Assembly: GCA_947630375.1 (NCBI GenBank)
Contig: CANRHH010000019.1
Location: 1-47,295, forward strand
Direction: 5' to 3'
DNA length: 47,295 nt
Origin: an uncultured Oscillospiraceae bacterium
GTDB taxonomy: Bacteria > Bacillota > Clostridia > Oscillospirales > Oscillospiraceae
Shown: positions 32,567 through 40,451 of the stretch, piece after piece
Position numbering within the stretch: position 1 is the stretch's first letter
Layout: the number at the start of each line of letters is the position of its first letter
The notes under the pieces: generated by a model
Seen by the model: the letters and a program-made list of their open reading frames with translations, nothing else
Database searches by the model: none
What the model was told of the DNA's origin: nothing
Translations under genes and position numbers: made by a program

Positions 32567-33844
32567 TTATTTCGCGCCGGGCTTGCCCAGCATACGGAAC
32601 ATGTTTTTCTTATAGGCTTCCACGCCCGGCTGGTCAAAGGGATTGACGCCGGACATGTATCCGGAGATGGCGCAGGCCAGCTCAAAGAAGCAGACCAGGG
32701 CCGCAAAGCCCTCCTCGTCGCGCATGGGCACCTCAATGACGATGTTGGGCACGCCGCCGGCCACATGGGCCTCCTTCACCGCGTCCGCCGCCACATGGCT
32801 CACCTCGGCGATGTCCCGCCCGGCCAGATAGTTGAGCCCGTCGGTGTCCTCCGCCTCAAAGGGGAAGGGATAGCAGCGGCGGCTGTGGCTGAAGCGGACC
32901 ACCGATTCCATCAGCGTCCGGGGGCCGGACTGGATAAACTGCCCCATGGAATGCAAATCGGCGGTGAACTCCACCGAGGCGGGGAAAATGCCCTTGCCGT
33001 CCTTGCCCTCGCTCTCGCCGTAGAGCTGCTTCCACCACTCGGCCATAAAGCGGAAGCTGGGCTCATAGCAGGCCAGGATCTCGATGTTATAGCCCTTGCC
33101 GTAGAGATGCTGCCGGGCGGCGGCATATTTCCAGGCCGGGTTTTCCGGGGAGCGCAGGTCCAGGGCCTGGAACTCCGCCTGGGCCGCGTCGATGACCCGG
33201 CGCACGTCGATCCCCGCCACGGCCATGGGCAGCAGGCCCACCGCGGACAGCACGCTGAAACGGCCGCCCACATCGTCGGGCACCACAAAGGTCTTCCAGC
33301 CGTGGGCATCCGCCAGGGATTTCAGCACGCCCCGGTGGGCGTCGGTGGTGGCAAAAATGTGCTCGTCGGCTTTGTCCCCGTATTTCTTCTCCAGCAGCTC
33401 CCGGAAGATCCGGAAGGAGACCGCCGGCTCCAGGGTGGTGCCGGATTTGGAGATCACGTTCACGTCGAAATCCGCGTCTCCCAACAGCTCCAGGGTGCCG
33501 CCCAGCGCGTCGGCCGAGAGCATGTTGCCCACAAAGAGGATGCGGGGATCGCCGGGGCCGGGATAGGGCTTCAGAAGCTCGATGGCGCCCCGGGCGCCCA
33601 GGTAGGAGCCGCCGATGCCCACGACCACCAGGGCCTTGGAGCGGCTGCGGATCAGCTGTGCGGCGGCGAGAATGTCATCCAGCTCCGTGGCCTTGACCCG
33701 CTGGGGCAGCTCCAGCCAGCCGGTGAACTCCGCGCCTAAACCGGAGCGCTCGGTGAGCATTTTGTGGGCAACCTCCGCCAGAGCATAGTTGGGGCCCGCA
33801 GAGGTAAAAAACGCGGCCGCGCCGGATAAATCTACTTTGACCAT
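32567..33844 (-). CDS. pgi: Glucose-6-phosphate isomerase
   Basis: The 425-residue enzyme interconverts glucose 6-phosphate and fructose 6-phosphate. KALVVVGIGGSYLGARGAIE is the phosphosugar-binding (SIS) core. DVNVISKSGTTLEPAVSFRI is the second conserved block, and the later QLYGESEGKDGKGIFPASVE with HSMGQFIQSG carries active-site residues. Length fits the shorter Firmicute form (about 450). The ATG at 33844 follows GGAGG closely, and a promoter lies just upstream. It is converging with the LCP gene. Confidence 0.96.
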   Translation of the reverse strand: MVKVDLSGAAAFFTSAGPNYALAEVAHKMLTERSGLGAEFTGWLELPQRVKATELDDILAAAQLIRSRSKALVVVGIGGSYLGARGAIELLKPYPGPGDPRILFVGNMLSADALGGTLELLGDADFDVNVISKSGTTLEPAVSFRIFRELLEKKYGDKADEHIFATTDAHRGVLKSLADAHGWKTFVVPDDVGGRFSVLSAVGLLPMAVAGIDVRRVIDAAQAEFQALDLRSPENPAWKYAAARQHLYGKGYNIEILACYEPSFRFMAEWWKQLYGESEGKDGKGIFPASVEFTADLHSMGQFIQSGPRTLMESVVRFSHSRRCYPFPFEAEDTDGLNYLAGRDIAEVSHVAADAVKEAHVAGGVPNIVIEVPMRDEEGFAALVCFFELACAISGYMSGVNPFDQPGVEAYKKNMFRMLGKPGAK

Positions 33845-33890
33845 GTTGCCTCCTATAAAAGAAAGTTTTTTCTTTGGAATCGCTGTTTTT

Positions 33891-33919
33891 ATTATACACC
33901 CGCGGCAGGGACGGGTCAA
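33891..33919 (-). promoter_or_regulatory. Promoter of pgi, overlapping the end of the carboxypeptidase gene
   Basis: On the minus strand TTGACC (33914-33919), 17 bases, then TATAAT (33891-33896). The TGA inside TTGACC is the stop codon of the upstream gene. Confidence 0.8.
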
Positions 33920-35073
33920 TAATTTAATCCGAAGAGACTGCCGGCCAGCATACGCAGGACTCCGAAAAAGCCCACCCGGGGCACATCCCGCTCCGCGCAG
34001 ACCGGGGTCTGGGCCACCACGTTCCCGCCCAGCTGGACGGTGAGCGTCCCCACCGGCTCCCCGGCCTTCACCGGGGCGCTGAGCTTCTCCGGCAGCTCCA
34101 GGCTGTATTCCGGCTGGGCGCTGGTTTTGGATACCAGGGCGGATTCCGCGCCGGAATAGGCCAAGGAAACGGTTTTTTCCGCCCCCATCTCCACCGGCAG
34201 CTCCGGCAGGGCCCTGCCGTCCCGGAGGGGACAGAGGGTGAAGTTGGCAAAGCCGTAATTTAAAAGGGCGGTGGCGTCGGCGTTGCGCGCGTCGATGCTG
34301 GCCGCGTGCATGAGCACGGCGATGTACTCCACCCCGTCCCGCTCCGCCGTGGCGGACAGACAGTACATGGCCGCCGAGGTAAAGCCGGTTTTGAGTCCGG
34401 TGCAGCCCTCGTACCAGTACACCAGCTTGTTGGTGTTGTTCAGCTCAAAGGTGCCGCCCCGGATGCTGTCCAGCCAGATGGTGGAGTAGTTCTTGATCAG
34501 GTCATGCCGGATCAGCTCCCGGGACATCACGGCCACGTCGTAGGCGGAGGTGTAGTGGTTGGCGTCGTCAAAAAGGCCGGTGCAGTTGGTAAAATGGGTG
34601 TCCCGCAGCCCCAGCTCCTCCGCCCGCCGGTTCATCCGGTCCACAAAGACCTGCTCCGTGCCGCTGACAAACTCCGCCATGGCCACGGCGCAGTCGTTGG
34701 CGGAGACCACGGCGATGCATTTGAGCATCTCGTGGACGCTCATCTGCTCGCCCTCCTCCAAAAACACGTTGCTGCCCCCGAAGGAGGCGGCCCGGGCGCT
34801 GGCGGTGACGGTGTCCTCCAGGCGGATCTTGCCCGCCTCGATGTCCTCCATGAGCAGCAGCAGCGTCATGACCTTGGTGACACTGGCGGGCAGCATGCGC
34901 TCATGGGCGTTTTTTTCATAGAGGATCTCCCCGGTGGACTTTTCCATCAGGATGGCCGAGGGGGCGCTGATCTCGATATCGCCGTCCTGCAAAGGCTCCA
35001 GCGCCTGGGCCGGCGCACCGGAAAGGGGGAGGAGCAGGACGAAAACAAGAAGGAAGCTGAGCATTCTTTTCAT
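33916..35073 (-). CDS. D-alanyl-D-alanine carboxypeptidase (DacF-like PBP5 family)
   Basis: The 385-residue protein has a signal peptide (MLSFLLVFVLLLPLSGAPAQA, cut near residue 24) and an S11 peptidase domain. The three penicillin-binding motifs are clear: SVTK (SxxK), SAND (SxN) and KTG (GLKTGFTS). It trims the last D-Ala from peptidoglycan stem peptides outside the membrane. A C-terminal beta domain (about 275-355) and a hydrophobic end helix (GFFGVLRMLAGSLFGLNY), probably a membrane anchor, complete it. DacF-type enzymes often act in sporulation. I choose ATG 35073, 6 bases after GGAG; another ATG (35085) has a poorer site. Confidence 0.93.
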   Translation of the reverse strand: MKRMLSFLLVFVLLLPLSGAPAQALEPLQDGDIEISAPSAILMEKSTGEILYEKNAHERMLPASVTKVMTLLLLMEDIEAGKIRLEDTVTASARAASFGGSNVFLEEGEQMSVHEMLKCIAVVSANDCAVAMAEFVSGTEQVFVDRMNRRAEELGLRDTHFTNCTGLFDDANHYTSAYDVAVMSRELIRHDLIKNYSTIWLDSIRGGTFELNNTNKLVYWYEGCTGLKTGFTSAAMYCLSATAERDGVEYIAVLMHAASIDARNADATALLNYGFANFTLCPLRDGRALPELPVEMGAEKTVSLAYSGAESALVSKTSAQPEYSLELPEKLSAPVKAGEPVGTLTVQLGGNVVAQTPVCAERDVPRVGFFGVLRMLAGSLFGLNY

Positions 35074-35182
35074 GGCGATCTCCATTCTGCCTGCGGCAAG
35101 CTTAGTCTTGAGCCAGTCTATGCCCCGGCGGAGGCGCCTATGAACCGGTTTACAAAATTATGTATAATTCGACAGGGGGGAA

Positions 35183-35221
35183 ATGAATATGAGTCCTGTA
35201 AAAAGCTCCGGATGGGGATAA
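35183..35221 (+). CDS. Possible 12-residue leader peptide
   Basis: ATG 35183 lies 2 bases after GGGGGG and opens MNMSPVKSSGWG before a TAA. A TATAAT stands at 35163-35168, but without a usable -35 at 16-18 bases. It lies 175 bases before the AI-2E family gene, which has its own promoter. This is weak evidence; it may be chance. Confidence 0.15.
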   Translation: MNMSPVKSSGWG

Positions 35222-35239
35222 ATCAAGGAGTTTTTGACA

Positions 35240-35263
35240 TTTTCCACAGAGTTTTCAACAGAG
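35240..35263 (+). repeat. Tandem 12-base repeat resembling DnaA boxes
   Basis: TTTTCCACAGAG (35240-35251) is directly followed by TTTTCAACAGAG (35252-35263), differing at one base. TTTTCCACA is one mismatch from the DnaA box TTATNCACA; the second unit is two away. It lies in the 323-base gap between divergent genes (35074-35396), which otherwise holds only promoters. Confidence 0.5.
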
Positions 35264-35337
35264 CTGATTTTGTATATCCATCCTCTTATTTGCAAAAGAG
35301 TCAACATAAAACGGGAGAAGAATTTTATAAATTCAAC

Positions 35338-35366
35338 TTGACGGACTTTCCTCGCAATAGTAAAAT
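35338..35366 (+). promoter_or_regulatory. Promoter of the AI-2E family gene
   Basis: TTGACG (35338-35343), 17 bases, then TAAAAT (35361-35366), about 30 bases before the start codon. Confidence 0.75.
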
Positions 35367-35396
35367 ATAATTTAACCGAATGAAAGGAGGAAGCCC

Positions 35397-36692
35397 ATGA
35401 GAAGGCCTTTTCGCTGGGATAAAAAATACCTGTATTGGGGCGTTACCGCGTTCTGCGTCGTAGCTGCGGCCATTTTGTTCTATATGGCCCTCAATTATTT
35501 TTCTCTGCTGGGTACGGCGGTGAGGACGTTGCTGGGCATTTTGAGCCCCTTTATCTGGGGCCTGGTGATCGCCTATCTGCTCACGCCGCTGATGCGGTCC
35601 ATGGAGCGGGGGCTCTTCCTGACCCTGGGGAGAAAGCTGTACCCCAAACGGGAGAAAAAGGCGGCCGGCTTTGCCCGGGGCTTTTCCGTGCTGGCCTCGG
35701 AGCTGATCCTGCTGGCCCTGATCGCGGCCCTGTTCTATCTCATCCTGCCTCAACTCTACAGCAGCATTGACACCATCGTAGCCAACAGCGGCACCTATAT
35801 CGCCCGCCTGTCCGAGTGGGCCTTTGGGCTGGTGGAGAAGTACCCGGCCCTGGGCCAGTTCCTCACCGGCTTCCTGACGGACACCACCCAGAGCATGTCG
35901 GACATCGTGGCCTGGGTCCAGAACAACGTCCTGCCCCAGCTGGGGAGCGTGCTCACCAACCTGACCTCCGGCCTGTACTATGTGGTGATGGCGGTGTATA
36001 ACCTCATCATCGGCATCATCGTGTCGGTGTACATCATGAGCAACATGGAGAGCTTCGGCGCGGCGGCCAAGCGGATCCTGTACTGCATCTTCACCGTGGA
36101 GGCCGCAGAAAAGATCCGGGACGCGGTGGCGTTTGTGGATAAGACCTTTATGGGCTTTATCAACGGCAAGATCCTGGATTCAGCCATTATCGGCCTCATC
36201 TGCTATATCGTCTGCTCGCTGCTGAAAATGCCCTACACGCTGCTGGTCAGCGTCATTGTGGGCGTGACCAATGTGATCCCCTTCTTTGGCCCCTTTATCG
36301 GCGCGGTCCCCTGCGCGTTTATCATCCTGCTGGTGGACCCGGTCAAGTGCCTGATCTTTATCGTCTTCGTCGTGGTGCTGCAGCAGGTGGACGGGAACAT
36401 CATCGGCCCCAAGATCCTGGGCAGCTCCGTGGGCATCAACGGCTTCTGGGTCATGTTCTCCATCATCTTAGGGGCCGGGCTCTTCGGCTTCTGGGGGATG
36501 CTGCTGGGTGTGCCGGTGTTCGTGGTGATCTATACCGCCATCAATTCCCACGTGGTCAAAAAGCTCAAGCGCAGCGACCTGCCCTGGGAGATCGAGGACT
36601 ATATGGATCTGGACCATATCGACCCCATCACCCGCCGGGCCGTGAAAAAGGAGCCGCCCCCGGAGACAGAACCGGGCCAGCTCCCCAAATAA
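35397..36692 (+). CDS. AI-2E-family (PerM/TqsA-like) membrane transporter
   Basis: The 431-residue protein has about eight spans with a central extracellular or amphipathic part (about 130-190). It has the family's typical late block DGNIIGPKILGSSVGINGFW followed by a glycine-rich span (FSIILGAGLFGFWGMLLGVP). VTNVIPFFGPFIGAVP is the other hallmark. Members export autoinducer-2, Na+/H+ or other solutes; in clostridia the cargo is mostly unknown. AAAGGAGG lies 9 bases before the ATG. The C-terminal tail is hydrophilic and proline-rich (KKEPPPETEPGQLPK). It is a single gene, ended by a hairpin shared with the convergent gene. Confidence 0.9.
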   Translation: MRRPFRWDKKYLYWGVTAFCVVAAAILFYMALNYFSLLGTAVRTLLGILSPFIWGLVIAYLLTPLMRSMERGLFLTLGRKLYPKREKKAAGFARGFSVLASELILLALIAALFYLILPQLYSSIDTIVANSGTYIARLSEWAFGLVEKYPALGQFLTGFLTDTTQSMSDIVAWVQNNVLPQLGSVLTNLTSGLYYVVMAVYNLIIGIIVSVYIMSNMESFGAAAKRILYCIFTVEAAEKIRDAVAFVDKTFMGFINGKILDSAIIGLICYIVCSLLKMPYTLLVSVIVGVTNVIPFFGPFIGAVPCAFIILLVDPVKCLIFIVFVVVLQQVDGNIIGPKILGSSVGINGFWVMFSIILGAGLFGFWGMLLGVPVFVVIYTAINSHVVKKLKRSDLPWEIEDYMDLDHIDPITRRAVKKEPPPETEPGQLPK

Positions 36693-36711
36693 GCCATCCA
36701 ATCAGAAACAG

Positions 36712-36734
36712 CGCGGCGCTCAAAGAGCGCCGCG
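36712..36734. terminator. Hairpin between convergent genes
   Basis: CGCGGCGCTC (36712-36721) pairs with GAGCGCCGCG (36725-36734) around AAA. It is GC-rich but lacks a U-run on either strand, so it may only partly stop transcription. Confidence 0.5.
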
Positions 36735-36749
36735 TAGTCTGCTATGGCG

Positions 36750-37877
36750 TCAATGCCTTAGGGTCCGGGCCGCGTCCTCCAGGCCCTGGCACAGCGCGTC
36801 GATATCCTCGGCCGTACTGTACCGGGAGAGGCTGACGCGCAGGGCCCCGTCGATGGTGCGCTCATCCAGACCCATGGCCTCCAGCACGTGGCTGCGCCCG
36901 CCCTTCTTGCAGGCGGAGCTTTTGGATACATAGACCTCCCGGGCCTCCAAGACGTTCATCAGGACCTCGCTGCGGTAGCCCGGCAGGGAGAGGCTTAAAA
37001 TATGGGGCGCGCCGCCGCCGATCACGCGCAGCTCCGGCAGAGAGACCGTGAGCCGGTCTATGGCCCGCTGCCGCAGGGCTCCCATCCGGCGGCCGTTTTC
37101 CTCCAGGCCGGCCATGGCGATCTGGCAGGCCGTGCCGAAAGCGGCGATCTGGGGCAGGGCCTCGGTGCCCGCCCGGCGGCCCTCCTCCTGGCTGCCGCCG
37201 GTCAGATAGGGCCGGAGCCGGAGCCCGCCGCGTATGTACAGCGCGCCGACGCCCTTGGGGGCGTGGAGCTTGTGCCCGCTGACGCTGATCAGGTCCGCCC
37301 CCAGGCTTTTGGCGGTGAAGGGGATCTTCCCCAGGGCCTGGACCGCGTCGGTGTGCAGCAGGGCGGCGGAGCCGGCGCGCCTGAGGAGCCGGGAAACGGC
37401 CCCGATATCCGTGACGGCGCCGGTCTCGTTGTTGACCAGCATCAGGGAGACCAGCACCGTGTCCTCCCGCAGGGCCTCCGCCACCGCCTGGGGCGCTATG
37501 GCCCCGTCCGGCCCGGGGCGGAGCCGGGTCACCTCATAGCCCTCGGCCTCCAGCCGGTCCAGGGTCTTGCGGACCGCGTCATGCTCCGCCTGGGAGCTGA
37601 GGATATGCCCGCCCCGGCGGCGGGCCGCCCGGGCCCCGCTCAAAAGGGCCCAGTTGTCGCTCTCGGAGCCGCAGGAGGTAAAGACCAGCTCCTGGCTCTT
37701 GCAGCCCAGGGCGGCGGCCACCTGCCGGCGGGAGGCCTCCAGCAGCTTTTTGGCCTCCCGGCCCAGGGTATGGGTGGAGCTGGGGTTGCCATAGACCTCG
37801 GTCATGGCCCGCAGGGCCGCCTGGGCCGCCTCGGGGCAGACCTTCGTGGTGGCCGAATTGTCCAGATAGTGTTCCAT
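36750..37877 (-). CDS. Cysteine desulfurase (NifS/IscS-like)
   Basis: The 375-residue PLP enzyme takes sulfur from cysteine as an enzyme-bound persulfide. YLDNSATTKVCPEAA at the N-terminus, SVSGHKLHAPKGVG with the PLP lysine, and VSKSSACKKGGRSHVLEAMG with the catalytic Cys are all present. The short SSACxxG loop is typical of the group II-like NifS form of Firmicutes. ATG 37877 follows GGAGAG. The gene diverges from mtaB with only 37 bases between start codons. Sulfur from this enzyme could feed the Fe-S clusters and the methylthio group that mtaB installs, which is inference. Confidence 0.93.
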   Translation of the reverse strand: MEHYLDNSATTKVCPEAAQAALRAMTEVYGNPSSTHTLGREAKKLLEASRRQVAAALGCKSQELVFTSCGSESDNWALLSGARAARRRGGHILSSQAEHDAVRKTLDRLEAEGYEVTRLRPGPDGAIAPQAVAEALREDTVLVSLMLVNNETGAVTDIGAVSRLLRRAGSAALLHTDAVQALGKIPFTAKSLGADLISVSGHKLHAPKGVGALYIRGGLRLRPYLTGGSQEEGRRAGTEALPQIAAFGTACQIAMAGLEENGRRMGALRQRAIDRLTVSLPELRVIGGGAPHILSLSLPGYRSEVLMNVLEAREVYVSKSSACKKGGRSHVLEAMGLDERTIDGALRVSLSRYSTAEDIDALCQGLEDAARTLRH

Positions 37878-37914
37878 ATGGTCTCTCCAAATCATATTTA
37901 AAGGAAATAGATGT

Positions 37915-39201
37915 ATGAATTATATTATAACCACTCTCGGCTGCAAGGTCAACCAGTATGAGACCCAGGCCATGGAGACGCTGCTCCGGCAGCGGGGGCA
38001 CAGAAGCGCCGGGCCCGGGGAACCGGTCCAGGCCGTCATTGTGAACACCTGTGCCGTCACCGCCGAGAGCGGGCGCAAATCCCGGCAGGCGGCCCGCCAT
38101 CTGCTGAGCGAGCACCCGGAGGCGGTGCTGGCCGTCTGCGGCTGCTATTCCCAGCTGAGCCCCGAAGAGGCGGAGAAGATCGGGGCCCAGGTGGTCTTTG
38201 GCTCCGGAGACCGGGAGAAATTCGTCTTAGCTGTGGAGCAGGCAGTGCTGGAGGGGCAGCGCCGGCGGGAGATCGACCGGCCTTTCCGGCGCTTCGGCTT
38301 TGAGAAGCTGCCCGCCGGGGCGGTGGACGGCCGGACCCGGGCCATGCTGAAGATCCAGGACGGCTGCGTGAATTTCTGCACCTACTGCATCATCCCCTAC
38401 ACCCGGGGCCGGCTCCGGAGCCTGCCGGTGGCCGACGCGGCGGCGGAGACGGAGCGCCTGGCGGCCCAGGGCTTCCGGGAGCTGGTGCTGACGGGGATCG
38501 AGGTGGCCTCCTATGGGCTGGACCTGCCGGACAGGCCGGGCCTGGGGCAGCTGGTGGAGGCCGTGGCGGCCGCCTCCGGCCCCATGCGCCTGCGCTTAAG
38601 CTCCCTGGAACCCACGGTGATCACCGAGGACTTCTGCCGCCGCCTGGCCGGGACCGGGAAGCTCTGCCGGCATTTTCACCTGTCCCTCCAGTCCGGCTGT
38701 GACCGGATCCTGCAGGCCATGAACCGGAAGTATGACACCGCCGCCTTTGCCCGGGCGGTGGACCTGCTGCGGGCCTGGTTCCCCGGCTGCGCCCTCACCT
38801 GCGACCTGATCACCGGCTTCCCCGGGGAGACGGAGGAGGACCACCGGCAGACCCTGGCCTTTATCCGGCAGTGCGGCTTTGCCGCCATGCACGTCTTCCC
38901 CTACTCCCGCCGCCCCGGCACCCCGGCGGACAAGATGCCCGGCCAGCTGCCCGCGGCCGTGAAGGAGCGGCGGGCCGGAGAGGCCCGGGCGGTGGGGGAG
39001 GACATGCGCCGGGCCTTCCTGGAGAGCAGCCTGGGCCAGACGCTGCCGGTGCTGTTCGAGACGGAGAAGGACGGCTTCTGTACCGGCCACAGCGACACCT
39101 ATCTGCCTGTCCGGGCGGCGGGCACGGGGCTTCGGGGCCGGATCCTGCCCGTGCGGGCCGAAAGTCTGGAAAACGGCGGATTGGTGGGCGAAATTGTTTG
39201 A
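37915..39201 (+). CDS. mtaB: tRNA N6-threonylcarbamoyladenosine methylthiotransferase
   Basis: The 428-residue radical-SAM enzyme adds a methylthio group to t6A37 of tRNAs reading ANN codons. The N-terminal UPF0004 domain (ITTLGCKVNQYETQAMETLL, VNTCAVTAESGRKS, VCGCYSQ) has three cysteines for one 4Fe-4S cluster. The radical-SAM cluster motif is CVNFCTYCIIPYTRGRLRS (CxxxCxxC). A TRAM-like end is present (RAAGTGLRGRILPVRAESLE). GCKVNQYE rather than GCQMNxxDSE separates MtaB from MiaB. AAAGGA precedes ATG 37915. Confidence 0.95.
   Translation: MNYIITTLGCKVNQYETQAMETLLRQRGHRSAGPGEPVQAVIVNTCAVTAESGRKSRQAARHLLSEHPEAVLAVCGCYSQLSPEEAEKIGAQVVFGSGDREKFVLAVEQAVLEGQRRREIDRPFRRFGFEKLPAGAVDGRTRAMLKIQDGCVNFCTYCIIPYTRGRLRSLPVADAAAETERLAAQGFRELVLTGIEVASYGLDLPDRPGLGQLVEAVAAASGPMRLRLSSLEPTVITEDFCRRLAGTGKLCRHFHLSLQSGCDRILQAMNRKYDTAAFARAVDLLRAWFPGCALTCDLITGFPGETEEDHRQTLAFIRQCGFAAMHVFPYSRRPGTPADKMPGQLPAAVKERRAGEARAVGEDMRRAFLESSLGQTLPVLFETEKDGFCTGHSDTYLPVRAAGTGLRGRILPVRAESLENGGLVGEIV
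37924..37952 (-). promoter_or_regulatory. Promoter of the cysteine desulfurase gene, inside mtaB
   Basis: On the minus strand TTGACC (37947-37952), 17 bases, then TATAAT (37924-37929). The whole element lies within codons 4-13 of the divergent mtaB gene, giving a leader of about 40 bases. Confidence 0.7.
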
Positions 39202-39226
39202 CGGGGCGGAGCGGATGCGGTATAAT
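39198..39226 (+). promoter_or_regulatory. Promoter of the serA-type gene, overlapping the mtaB stop
   Basis: TTGACG (39198-39203), 17 bases, then TATAAT (39221-39226). The TGA stop of mtaB (39199-39201) lies inside the -35 hexamer. Confidence 0.8.
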
Positions 39227-39276
39227 TTAGGGCGTCCGTTTTGAGACAGAGAAGAGATTTTTTGAGAGGGAACGCC

Positions 39277-40440
39277 ATGTTTGACATCAAAACCATGAAC
39301 AGCATCTCCCCGGCGGGGATCGCCGCCCTGGAGAAGAGAGGCTGCCGGGTCGGGCCGGAGGTGGAAAAGCCCCAGGGCCTGCTGATCCGCAGCGCCGATC
39401 TGCATGGGCTGGACTTCGGGCCGGAGCTGCTGGCCATCGCCCGGGCCGGGGCCGGGACCAACAATATCCCCGTAGAGGACTGCGCCGAGAAGGGCATCGT
39501 GGTCTTTAACAGCCCCGGGGCCAACGCGGAGGCGGTGAAGGAGCAGGAGATCTGCTCCATGATCCTGGCCTCCCGGGACGTGCTGGGGGCCATCGACTGG
39601 GTGAAGACCATCGCGGACAAGGGGGAGGAGATTCCCAGGCTGGTGGAGAAGGGCAAGGCCGCTTTCACCGGGCCGGAGCTGCTGGGCAAGAGCCTGGGCG
39701 TCATCGGCCTGGGGGCCGTGGGGGCTCTGGTGGCCAATATCGCCTTGGAGTTCGGCATGGAGGTCCACGGGTACGACCCCTTTATGTCCGTGGACGCGGC
39801 CTGGCGCCTGAGCCGGGAAGTGATCCACGCGGAGACGGTGGATGAGATCTATCGCAGCAGCGATTATATCAGCATCAATGTGCCCTATACCGACGCTACC
39901 CGCCACATGCTCAACGCCGAGGCCTTTGCCATGATGCGCGACGGGGTCCGGATCATCAACGAGTCCCGGGCCGAGGTGGTGGACGACGAGGCCATGACCC
40001 GGGCGCTGGAGTCCGGCAAGGTGGCCCGGTATGTGACGGACTTTCCCAACCAGGTGATTTTGAAAGCGCCCCATGTGATCGCCATGCCCCATTTAGGGGC
40101 CTGCACCCCCGAGAGCGAGGACCGCTGCGCGGCGATGGCCGCCGAGGAGCTCTATGACTACCTGAAAAACGGCAACATCAAGAACTCCGTGAACCTGCCG
40201 GACGTGTCCCTGAGCCGGATGGGCGTGTGCCGCCTGTGGGTGCTGCACCGGAACGTGCCCCGGATGATCACCAGTATCCTGGACTTTATCGGCAGGCTGA
40301 ACATCAACGTGGAGCACATGATCAACAAGCCCCGGGGGGCCTATGCCTGCACCATCGTGGACTTGGGGGAGACCATCGGCCCCGAGACCGCCGAGAGCAT
40401 CCGGCAGATGCGGGATGTGCTCCGGGTGCGGGTCCTGTGA
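39277..40440 (+). CDS. serA: Phosphoglycerate dehydrogenase-like D-2-hydroxyacid dehydrogenase with ACT domain
   Basis: The 387-residue protein has the split substrate domain and Rossmann NAD domain of D-isomer 2-hydroxyacid dehydrogenases. LLGKSLGVIGLGAVGALVAN is the NAD loop, and ARAGAGTNNIPVEDCAEKGI is the substrate-domain block. MPHLGACTPESEDRC holds the catalytic His. A C-terminal ACT domain (ILDFIGRLNINVEHMINKPR) could sense serine. It most likely oxidises 3-phosphoglycerate for serine synthesis. The catalytic Arg loop reads IINESRAEVVDDEA rather than the common N-x-x-R-G-G-x-V-D, seen in a clostridial subgroup. ATG 39277 follows GAGGGA. The MTA/SAH nucleosidase-like gene starts 11 bases after its stop. 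Confidence 0.88.
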   Translation: MFDIKTMNSISPAGIAALEKRGCRVGPEVEKPQGLLIRSADLHGLDFGPELLAIARAGAGTNNIPVEDCAEKGIVVFNSPGANAEAVKEQEICSMILASRDVLGAIDWVKTIADKGEEIPRLVEKGKAAFTGPELLGKSLGVIGLGAVGALVANIALEFGMEVHGYDPFMSVDAAWRLSREVIHAETVDEIYRSSDYISINVPYTDATRHMLNAEAFAMMRDGVRIINESRAEVVDDEAMTRALESGKVARYVTDFPNQVILKAPHVIAMPHLGACTPESEDRCAAMAAEELYDYLKNGNIKNSVNLPDVSLSRMGVCRLWVLHRNVPRMITSILDFIGRLNINVEHMINKPRGAYACTIVDLGETIGPETAESIRQMRDVLRVRVL

Positions 40441-40451
40441 GGGAGCAGACT

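Noticed and set aside
35163-35168. TATAAT at 35163 as a promoter for a leader peptide
   Set aside because: No acceptable -35 at 16-18 bases; TTTACA is only 8 bases away. I keep the tiny reading frame as a very low-confidence entry only.
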